Assembly (NCBI GenBank): GCA_037131575.1
Contig: JBAXQV010000190.1
Location: 1-5,472 of the forward strand
Direction of reading: 5' to 3'
Length of the DNA: 5,472 nt
Origin: VFMC01 sp037131575
GTDB lineage: Bacteria; Actinomycetota; Acidimicrobiia; Acidimicrobiales; Ilumatobacteraceae
Shown: positions 1 to 5,179 of the stretch, piece by piece
How the letters are laid out: each line of letters begins with the position of its first letter
Numbering within the stretch: the first letter of the stretch is position 1
The notes under the pieces: generated by a model
Told to the model about the DNA's origin: nothing
What the model saw: only the letters and a program-made list of their open reading frames with translations
The model's database searches: none
Program-made: the position numbers and the translations under genes

Positions 1-443
1 TCTGTCGCCGCCCCAGCACCGGCTCCAGCTTCCACGGCCTGGGTGGTGAGATGGGCGAGGGCTACGTCGGCATCGGCGAGCAAGATCTCGGCGCTGTACC
101 CGCCACCGGCAGGCACTGTGGATGCCCCATGGCCGGTGAAGTCGAGCGCATACACCGCACCCGGCCAGGCAGTGGCCCACTCGGGCACTGCACTTGGGGA
201 GGTTTCACCGAGCCCGTGGAGGATGAGCAACGGCCTGCCCACACCCGGGGTGAGCGCCGGCCGCAGATGATGCAGGGCGAGTCGCACCTGATTGTGGGTG
301 AGCAGGGTGAGCCCCGCACCCGTTGCGCTGGCCGTGCCGCTACCAGTTCCCGTATCGCTGCCGCTCGCCGTGCCGCTGGCCGTGCCGCTGGCCGTGCCGC
401 TGGCCGTGCCCGTGCCGCTGCCCGTTTCAGGTGTTGCCGTCAT
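1..443 (-). CDS. Alpha/beta hydrolase, N-terminal part (runs off the left edge), with a repetitive N-terminal tail
   Basis: 147 complete codons are visible and the C-terminus lies beyond position 1. After a low-complexity tail (residues about 8-42, built from Gly-Thr-Ala-Ser units) comes a recognisable alpha/beta-hydrolase start. There is a strand leading to the oxyanion-loop motif LILHGLGE (residues 73-80), then YALDFTGHGAS (98-108), the usual D-x-x-G-H-G-x-S turn, then a helix with ADADVALAHL (123-132). The nucleophile elbow and catalytic His are outside the window, so activity and substrate cannot be judged. The start is the ATG at 443-441. It overlaps the TGA of the upstream hydrolase as ATGA and has a GGAG 8 bases upstream. 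No ATG, GTG or TTG lies between the tail and the conserved fold except a GTG at residue 53. The gene is therefore probably translationally coupled to its neighbour. Family assignment is firm; function is unknown. Confidence 0.85.
   Translation of the reverse strand, partial: MTATPETGSGTGTASGTASGTASGTASGSDTGTGSGTASATGAGLTLLTHNQVRLALHHLRPALTPGVGRPLLILHGLGETSPSAVPEWATAWPGAVYALDFTGHGASTVPAGGGYSAEILLADADVALAHLTTQAVEAGAGAGAAT
327..422. repeat. 12-bp in-frame tandem repeat (eight units, partly degenerate)
   Basis: Eight 12-bp units lie head to tail in one register. Plus-strand unit gctggccgtgcc occurs exactly at 327-338, 375-386, 387-398 and 399-410, and with one mismatch at 363-374. Units 339-350, 351-362 and 411-422 are diverged. 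On the minus strand each perfect unit reads GGC ACG GCC AGC and encodes Gly-Thr-Ala-Ser in the N-terminal tail of the partial hydrolase. Because the unit is a multiple of three, gain or loss of units changes tail length without breaking the frame. Confidence 0.9.
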
Positions 444-1372
444 TTCCCGGTCTCCAGGAACTCGAGCACCATCGATGCCACCAGATCGGGCTGCTCGATG
501 TGCACGAAATGGCCCACACCCTCGAGCGTTTCGCATCGCCCGCCAACGGGGAAGTACGGCTGCACCTGCTCGGGCACCGTGCCCCAACCCATTTCTTCCT
601 GTTCACGCCCGAGCACGCCGAGGAACGGCATGGGGAGGCCGGGGAGGCGGGTGATGGTCCACTCGGGGCGCCACGGCCCAAAGCCACCGAACCGCATGGT
701 CGCATCGATCTTCCATCGCCAACCGTCGGCCGATTCGAAGGCACCCACCGACACGAGATAGCGCAACCACTCGAACGGCAGACGCGGGTTCATCCGTCCA
801 CGTCGCTTGGCGAGTTCGTCGAGCGTGCCCGGTTTGCGGGCGGCGGTGGCCGTGGTGCGGCGGTGGTCGAGCCAGGCCGAGATGTCGCTCGCCATCATGC
901 GCGTGCGTTCGTGCTCGGACACATCGGGCAGGCGACGCCGGAACGGAATACCGTCGAGGTTCACGAGGTGGCTGAACCGGAAGGGCTGGGCGTCGGCGAG
1001 TTGGATCATCATCGCCCCGCCCTTCGAGTGCCCCACCACGGGTGCCGGCAGTTGCGTGACCGAGTCCATCACGGCCATCGCGTCGCGCAGGTCGCCCTCC
1101 CACGAATACAGGGCGGCGTGTTCACTGTCGCCGTGGCCGCGCTGGTCCCACGCCACCACTCGCCAACCGGCGCGGGCGAGCAGGGGAGCGAACACCGAGT
1201 AGGTGCGGGCGAAGTCGAAACCGCCGTGCACGAGGAACAACGGATCGGCCTGTTCATCGCCCCACTCGTGTACGGCGATGTTCAACCCACCTGCATCGAG
1301 TTGATACTTGCGGGCGGGTGGTTCGGCACCGGGATAACTCACGGGGCTGTCGTCGGGCACGTGACTGCTCAT
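440..1372 (-). CDS. Alpha/beta hydrolase (complete, 310 aa)
   Basis: A complete alpha/beta-hydrolase-fold protein with no signal peptide, so probably cytoplasmic. Visible motifs: oxyanion loop LVHGG (47-51), WDQRGHGDS (75-83), nucleophile elbow GHSKGG with Ser116, and a C-terminal GVGHFVHIEQP segment in which His288 is the likely catalytic His. The catalytic acid is unclear. The loop after the penultimate strand reads GREQEE (255-260) where an Asp is usual, so Glu257/Glu259 or Asp140 (after NL) are candidates. Substrate cannot be told; esterases, lactonases and C-C hydrolases share this pattern. I chose the ATG at 1372 over an in-frame GTG at 1378. An AGGG motif lies 10 bases before the ATG but only 4 before the GTG, and a TAGGGT box at 1387-1382 is too close to the GTG to serve it. 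The stop overlaps the start of the next hydrolase, so the two probably form an operon. The gene diverges from the LysM lipoprotein gene. Confidence 0.9.
   Translation of the reverse strand: MSSHVPDDSPVSYPGAEPPARKYQLDAGGLNIAVHEWGDEQADPLFLVHGGFDFARTYSVFAPLLARAGWRVVAWDQRGHGDSEHAALYSWEGDLRDAMAVMDSVTQLPAPVVGHSKGGAMMIQLADAQPFRFSHLVNLDGIPFRRRLPDVSEHERTRMMASDISAWLDHRRTTATAARKPGTLDELAKRRGRMNPRLPFEWLRYLVSVGAFESADGWRWKIDATMRFGGFGPWRPEWTITRLPGLPMPFLGVLGREQEEMGWGTVPEQVQPYFPVGGRCETLEGVGHFVHIEQPDLVASMVLEFLETGK
452..455 (-). promoter_or_regulatory. Ribosome binding site of the partial hydrolase
   Basis: GGAG on the minus strand lies inside the last codons of the upstream hydrolase, 8 bases before the ATG at 443. 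It supports this start despite the strange low-complexity N-terminus that follows, and it fits re-initiation at the ATGA overlap. Confidence 0.6.
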
Positions 1373-1381
1373 GTGCACTCG

Positions 1382-1387
1382 ACCCTA
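1382..1387 (-). promoter_or_regulatory. Possible -10 box for the hydrolase pair
   Basis: TAGGGT on the minus strand fits the actinobacterial TANNNT pattern and ends 9 bases before the ATG at 1372, predicting a leader of only 2-3 bases. The same bases contain AGGG, which could instead act as a weak ribosome binding site. I see no clear -35. Confidence 0.3.
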
Positions 1388-1392
1388 CGGCG

Positions 1393-1410
1393 CGATCTCG
1401 TCGTCGATCG
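1393..1410. promoter_or_regulatory. Inverted repeat between divergent -10 boxes (possible operator)
   Basis: CGATC, 8-base spacer, GATCG; the right arm sits in the 8-bp palindrome tcgatcga (1404-1411). It lies between the two outward-facing -10 candidates, where a bound protein would touch both promoters. Arms of 5 bp are short and GATC-type palindromes are common in high-GC DNA, so this is only a candidate. Confidence 0.2.
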
Positions 1411-1419
1411 AATCTCGCC

Positions 1420-1425
1420 TACGCT
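1420..1425 (+). promoter_or_regulatory. -10 box for a leaderless LysM lipoprotein mRNA
   Basis: TACGCT fits TANNNT and ends 6 bases before the ATG at 1432, which would place transcription start on or next to the A of the start codon. No purine-rich Shine-Dalgarno sequence precedes the ATG. This is the usual arrangement of leaderless actinobacterial genes. The TTGACA at 1425-1430 is too close to the gene to be its -35. No good -35 is seen at the expected distance. Confidence 0.45.
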
Positions 1426-1431
1426 TGACAT

Positions 1432-1836
1432 ATGCGTCGCTGGGGTCTGGTCGGGATGAGCACCCTGTTGGTGGGTCTGGCGGGTGTTGCCGCGGCATGT
1501 GGGGGGTCCGACTCATCGGCCCGCGCGTTACCGCCCATCATCACCACCACCACGTCGACCACCATCATCACCACCACCACCGAGTTCATCCCCAGTACGT
1601 ACATCATCCAGTCGGGTGATCGCCTGGGGAACATTGCAATCCAGTTCGGTGTGAGCCGCAAAGATCTGATGGCCATGAACGGCATCACCGATCAGAACCA
1701 CATCGAGATCGGCCAGGTGCTGAAGATCCCGCCGCAAACCGCCCCTCCCGGCGGAACCACCACGGTGTTCGTGATGCCCACCGGGCCCGCGCCCACGGCG
1801 CCGCCATCGGGCGCGTCCACCACCGCCGGCGGTTGA
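1432..1836 (+). CDS. LysM-domain lipoprotein (134 aa)
   Basis: A small exported protein, probably anchored to the outer face of the membrane and binding peptidoglycan or a related glycan. The N-terminus MRRWGL is followed by a hydrophobic stretch and the lipobox-like GVAAAC with Cys23 as the lipidated residue. The -3 Ala is less typical than Leu but acceptable, and CGGS follows. Residues 36-50 are a Thr-rich linker made of two IITTTT blocks. One LysM domain spans about 57-100: it opens with YIIQSGDRLGNIA, continues FGVSRKDLMAMNGI, and ends IEIGQVLKIP. The tail (101-134) is rich in Pro, Thr, Gly and Ala and looks disordered. There is no catalytic domain, so a structural, anchoring or sensing role is likely. 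It is a single gene between divergent hydrolases and the convergent ecm gene. The domain call is firm; the biological role is unknown. Confidence 0.92.
   Translation: MRRWGLVGMSTLLVGLAGVAAACGGSDSSARALPPIITTTTSTTIITTTTEFIPSTYIIQSGDRLGNIAIQFGVSRKDLMAMNGITDQNHIEIGQVLKIPPQTAPPGGTTTVFVMPTGPAPTAPPSGASTTAGG
1536..1580 (+). repeat. Duplicated 18-bp block encoding the Thr-rich linker
   Basis: The block catcatcaccaccaccac occurs at 1536-1553 and again, identically, at 1563-1580, offset by 27 bp (nine codons). In the lipoprotein frame each copy gives Ile-Ile followed by a run of Thr. It looks like an internal duplication that lengthened the linker between the lipid anchor and the LysM domain. In another frame the same bases spell poly-His, which has no meaning here. 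Confidence 0.8.
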
Positions 1837-1868
1837 ACCGCACAGTTGGTGGAAGCAGGAGTGTCAGG
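1837..1868. other. Convergent junction between the LysM and ecm genes
   Basis: Only 32 bases separate the two stop codons. A short hairpin (gcggt-tga-accgc, 1829-1841) spans the LysM stop codon, but it has a 5-bp stem, a 3-base loop and no following T-run, so it is not a convincing terminator. Transcripts from both sides probably overlap here unless Rho stops them. Confidence 0.5.
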
Positions 1869-3818
1869 TCACGACGCGTTGCGATGGGCGACGGCCAATT
1901 CGGCCACCTCACGCATGATGCGCGACAACTCGTAGTCCTTCGGGGTGTACACCGCAGCCACACCGGCGGCGAGTAGCGACACCTGATCGGCTTCGGGGAT
2001 GATGCCGCCCACCACTACTGGCGCGTCGACACCATCGGCGGCGAGGCGAGCCAGGATGTCGGGAACCAGCGCCAGATGCGAACCCGACAGGATCGACAGG
2101 CCGATCACGTCGGGGTCTTCGTCGCGGGCTGCGGCAGCGATCTGCTCGGGGGTCGATCGGATACCGGCGTACACCACTTCCATGCCCGAATCGCGCGCCG
2201 CCACGGCGATCTGTTCGGCACCGTTCGAGTGGCCGTCGAGGCCGGGCTTGGCCACCAGGAACTTCGGCGGCCCACCGGCGATGGTCTTCACATAGGCGGC
2301 CACCTCGGCCAGCTCGCCCACTCGCTTGCCCACGGCCGCTGACACACCGGTAGGTGCGCGGTATTCGCCGAACACGTCGCGCAGCACGCTGCCCCACTCG
2401 CCGGTGGTGCCACCGGCCACGGCCAAGGCGATCGACGGTTCCATGATGTTGGTGCCGTCTTCGGCGGCTCGGCGCAGCTCGGCGAGCGCGGCCTGCACAG
2501 CTCCTTCGTCGCGTGCTGCTCGCCACGCTTCCACACCAGCCACGGTTTCGGCTTCCACCGCAGGGTCGACAGTGAGGATGTTGTCGGCCCCGCCCAGCGG
2601 CGACACTTCGGTTTCGCGGTAGGCGTTCACGCCCACCACGGTCTGGTCGCCGGCCTCGATGCGGCGCGTGCGTTCGGCCATCGACCGCACCAGTCGGCCC
2701 TTCAGGTCTTCGACTGCCTCGAATGCGCCGCCGAGCGCGAGCACCTCTTCCAATTCGGCCCACGCTGCGTCGCGCAGTTCAGCGGTCTTGGCTTCGATGA
2801 CCACCGACCCGTCGAAAATGTCGCCGTACTCGAGCAGGTCGCTCTCGAATGCCAGAACTTGTTGCATACGCAACGACCACTGCTGATCCCACGGCCGGGG
2901 AAGGCCGAGCGCTTCGTTCCAGGCCGGCAATTGCACACTGCGTGCCCGTGCATTCTTCGACAGCGTGACGGCGAGCATCTCGAGCACGATGCGCTGGATG
3001 TTGTTCTCGGGCTGTGCCTCGGTGAGCCCCAATGAGTTCACCTGCACGCCGTAGCGGAAACGACGCGCCTTGGCATCGGTGACCCCGTAGCGCTCGAGCC
3101 CGATGCGGTCCCACAACTCGGTGAAGGCACGCATCTTGCACACCTCTTCGATGAAGCGGATGCCGGCGTTCACGAAGAACGAGATCGAGCCATACACCTG
3201 GGCGAACTGCTCGGGTGCCACCTGGCCCGAATCGCGCACGGCATCGAGGATGTCGATGGCGGTGGCGAGTGAGATGGCGATCTCCTGCACCGGTGTAGCC
3301 CCGGCCTCCTGCAGGTGATACGAGCACACGTTCATCGGGTTCCACTTCGGCGCGTTGTTGGCACACCACGCCACCATGTCGACGATGAGCCGCTTACTGG
3401 GCTCGGGAGGGAAGATGTAGGTACCCCGCGACAGGTACTCCTTCACGATGTCGTTCTGAGTGGTGCCGCGCAGCGCGGCGGAGGGCACACCTTGCTCGGC
3501 TGCATTGGCCACGTACAGCGCCAGCAACCAGGCCGCAGTGGCGTTGATGGTCATCGACGTGTTCATGGTGCCCGGGGGAATGCCATCGAGCAGCGCACGC
3601 ATGTGCCCGAGATGGGTGACCGGCACGCCCACCTTGCCCACCTCACCGCGGGCCATGATCGAGTCGGGGTCGTAGCCGGTTTGGGTGGGCAGGTCGAACG
3701 CGATCGACAGGCCTGTTTGCCCCTTGGCGAGGTTGGTGCGGTACAGCTCGTTGCTCTTCTGTGCAGTGGAGTGCCCCGAGTAGGTGCGCATCAACCAGGG
3801 ATCGTCGCGGTGTGCCAT
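1869..3818 (-). CDS. ecm: (2R)-ethylmalonyl-CoA mutase, coenzyme B12-dependent (MeaA/Ecm type, 649 aa)
   Basis: Adenosylcobalamin-dependent carbon-skeleton mutase converting (2R)-ethylmalonyl-CoA to (2S)-methylsuccinyl-CoA in the ethylmalonyl-CoA pathway of acetyl-CoA assimilation; cytoplasmic. It begins DPWLMRTYSGHSTAQKSNELY, as MeaA proteins do. The substrate barrel includes TMNTSMTINATA (84-95), KWNPMNVCSYHLQEAGATP (158-176, active-site His168) and NSLGLTEAQPENNIQRI (261-277). The C-terminal B12 domain (about 519-640) has the base-off DxHxxG motif (Asp528, His530, Gly533, in GLDGHSNGAEQ), SxL (Ser575-Leu577) and GG (604-605). Catalytic and B12 domains are in one chain, and 649 aa matches Ecm rather than the longer methylmalonyl-CoA mutase large subunit (about 700 aa or more). 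The CSYHLQEAGATPVQE and DGHSNG segments are Ecm-like, but substrate preference is inferred from family resemblance (also called meaA). The ATG lies 10 bases after the metalloprotease stop with no Shine-Dalgarno; a TAACACT stretch just upstream might be a -10. No ccr, epimerase or meaB-like chaperone gene is in the window. Confidence 0.93.
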   Translation of the reverse strand: MAHRDDPWLMRTYSGHSTAQKSNELYRTNLAKGQTGLSIAFDLPTQTGYDPDSIMARGEVGKVGVPVTHLGHMRALLDGIPPGTMNTSMTINATAAWLLALYVANAAEQGVPSAALRGTTQNDIVKEYLSRGTYIFPPEPSKRLIVDMVAWCANNAPKWNPMNVCSYHLQEAGATPVQEIAISLATAIDILDAVRDSGQVAPEQFAQVYGSISFFVNAGIRFIEEVCKMRAFTELWDRIGLERYGVTDAKARRFRYGVQVNSLGLTEAQPENNIQRIVLEMLAVTLSKNARARSVQLPAWNEALGLPRPWDQQWSLRMQQVLAFESDLLEYGDIFDGSVVIEAKTAELRDAAWAELEEVLALGGAFEAVEDLKGRLVRSMAERTRRIEAGDQTVVGVNAYRETEVSPLGGADNILTVDPAVEAETVAGVEAWRAARDEGAVQAALAELRRAAEDGTNIMEPSIALAVAGGTTGEWGSVLRDVFGEYRAPTGVSAAVGKRVGELAEVAAYVKTIAGGPPKFLVAKPGLDGHSNGAEQIAVAARDSGMEVVYAGIRSTPEQIAAAARDEDPDVIGLSILSGSHLALVPDILARLAADGVDAPVVVGGIIPEADQVSLLAAGVAAVYTPKDYELSRIMREVAELAVAHRNAS

Positions 3819-3828
3819 CCGCCCAGTG

Positions 3829-4956
3829 TTACCCGTGGGTAGGGGCTATCGCCACCTGCGCACCCGATGCGTCGATCGACAGCACCGAGATCGACCATCC
3901 TTCGACAGTGAACGACGCCCCTGTGGTGAGCAGATCGGTGTGCGGTGCAGCCGACCCGAGCGGCGTTTGTGATCGCAACATGCCCGTGCCGGCGTCGGCA
4001 CCCGCGGAGTCGTTCACGAGATGGATTGCGACTCCGGCCACGGGCAGATGGTCGTCGTATCCCGAACGATCGAGGTACTCGATGGTGAGCAGACGATGGG
4101 CGTCGAGTGGCACCACCGCCAACCGCGTCGCCCTATTGGTTGGGCCTGATGCGGGCGCCAAGGTGATGGTGGCGGCCTGTTGCACAGCGACGATCTGACC
4201 TGCGCGAATCCAGCCGAGGTCGGCCCGATCGATGGCGAGCAGATCGGGCCCGTCGAGCCGGGCGGGGGCGACGTCGCGCGGCGCAGCGCTGTTGCTCATG
4301 AGGTCGAGCGCGCTGCTGTAGGTGTCGCCGTCACCGGAATGGGGCAGGCCGAGGGTGTGCCCGATCTCGTGCTCGATGAGGTCGCGCACCGGTTGGGGGC
4401 CGCGGTCGGCGCTGAAGTCGCTGGCCCCCACGTAGGCGGCCCGGCCGGTGGTGCGCGCCGCACAGTTACCGCGGCACGTGAACCAACTCCCTGGGTGCCC
4501 CCAACCCCCCGGCGCTCCCGGTACATGCTCGGCCGTGGCCACTGCCAATACGGCATCTGCTCGCTTCCCCGACGCACGCAACGCCGTATCCACACAGTCG
4601 GTGTCGGTGTCGGCAGTCTGCATCGTGATGGTGCCGCCAGCCACGAGGTGCAGGTCGTAGCGGCCACCCGACTGAGCGGCGAAGTAGCGGTGAACGCCCT
4701 CGTCGACGGCGGCCGCGATGCCGGAAGGGGTGAGCGGGGCGCGCAACGGGAAGCGACCGTAGAGCGCTGCCGTGGTGTCGGCGGGAACGGCACACACCCA
4801 CACCTCGATGCGATCGGTCGCAGGCGCTGGCCGATCGGACGTGATGCGATCGAGCAGCCCAGCAGTGCCGTCTCCCACGGGCGAACCGCCCCCAGCGGAA
4901 TTGCACGCCGCGAGGGCGACAGCGGCGGCGATCGTGGCCAGAAGAAGTTTCTTCAA
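3829..4956 (-). CDS. Secreted metzincin-like zinc metalloprotease lipoprotein (375 aa)
   Basis: A predicted membrane-anchored extracellular zinc protease. The start is MKKLLLATIAAAVALAAC, a clear lipoprotein signal with lipobox LAAC and Cys18, followed by a Gly/Ser-rich spacer. The zinc motif HEIGHTLGLPH (His196, Glu197, His200, His206) is the complete metzincin HExxHxxGxxH. A Met-turn candidate, DLMS with Met220, follows 14 residues later, and DLGWI at 246-250 resembles the segment after the active site in M6/M11-type peptidases. Four Cys (55, 121, 161, 165) could form disulfides outside the cell. The C-terminal 120 residues (IEYLDRSGYDDHLPVAGVAIHLV region) look beta-rich and resemble the domain after the catalytic core of M6-like proteases. 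The start codon is TTG: no ATG or GTG lies just upstream in frame, and the signal peptide begins exactly here. GAG 6 bases upstream is a weak ribosome site. Exact peptidase family and substrate are not determinable. Confidence 0.87.
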   Translation of the reverse strand: MKKLLLATIAAAVALAACNSAGGGSPVGDGTAGLLDRITSDRPAPATDRIEVWVCAVPADTTAALYGRFPLRAPLTPSGIAAAVDEGVHRYFAAQSGGRYDLHLVAGGTITMQTADTDTDCVDTALRASGKRADAVLAVATAEHVPGAPGGWGHPGSWFTCRGNCAARTTGRAAYVGASDFSADRGPQPVRDLIEHEIGHTLGLPHSGDGDTYSSALDLMSNSAAPRDVAPARLDGPDLLAIDRADLGWIRAGQIVAVQQAATITLAPASGPTNRATRLAVVPLDAHRLLTIEYLDRSGYDDHLPVAGVAIHLVNDSAGADAGTGMLRSQTPLGSAAPHTDLLTTGASFTVEGWSISVLSIDASGAQVAIAPTHG

Positions 4957-4963
4957 GATCTGC

Positions 4964-5158
4964 TCAAGTTCGGCGCAGGTCGATCCGATACTTCTGTTGC
5001 AACGGTGCGAGCGTTCCTCGAACCGATCGAGTGGCTTCGGCGGTTGTCACTGGCTCGGGGACGTCGAATCGATGGGAGGCGGACTCCGTCGTCGACGTGC
5101 TGTTGCAGTGTGGTGGTACCCGGATCCCGCTTCCCCCCAAGCGGTCGATCCGGGCCAT
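4964..5158 (-). CDS. Doubtful small ORF (64 aa), in frame with aat after its stop
   Basis: A 64-codon ORF starting at an ATG 21 bases after the aat stop and ending 7 bases before the metalloprotease TTG. I do not recognise the protein. It has no signal peptide, membrane segment or known motif. It is Ser/Thr- and Arg-rich with an ending LAPLQQKYRIDL that looks more ordinary. For a gene: it fills the gap tightly, is co-directional, and about 70% of its third codon positions are G or C. Against: no Shine-Dalgarno is visible, that third-position GC is below the 89% of the adjacent aat end, and an Arg-rich ORF overlaps in another frame. It shares the aat frame, with only one TGA (5182-5180) and eight sense codons between them. 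It could be a real small protein, a decayed extension of aat, or non-coding leader of the metalloprotease gene. Confidence 0.35.
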   Translation of the reverse strand: MARIDRLGGSGIRVPPHCNSTSTTESASHRFDVPEPVTTAEATRSVRGTLAPLQQKYRIDLRRT

Positions 5159-5179
5159 CGCCGCGTCTCGGCTCGAAGG

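Noticed and set aside
1425..1430. Perfect TTGACA as a -35 box
   Set aside because: It sits one base before the LysM start codon, so a promoter using it would start inside the gene. The TACGCT overlapping its first base fits a leaderless start better.
323..1459. Long plus-strand ORF (378 codons) opposite the hydrolase genes
   Set aside because: It is antisense to two genes with clear alpha/beta-hydrolase motifs. Its product is rich in Arg, His and Pro/Cys runs with no family pattern, as expected for a shadow in high-GC DNA.
1371..1619. Plus-strand ORF with poly-His runs
   Set aside because: The His run is another frame of the duplicated Thr-linker block in the LysM lipoprotein gene. It is neither a metal-binding protein nor an engineered His tag.
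1829..1841. Short hairpin at the LysM stop codon as a terminator
   Set aside because: A 5-bp stem with a 3-base loop and no T-run in either direction is too weak to call an intrinsic terminator.
4497..4516. C-rich run (C5-AA-C6) in the metalloprotease gene as a phase-variable tract
   Set aside because: It is short, interrupted by AA and encodes ordinary Gly-Gly-Trp-Gly residues, and the frame is intact on both sides.
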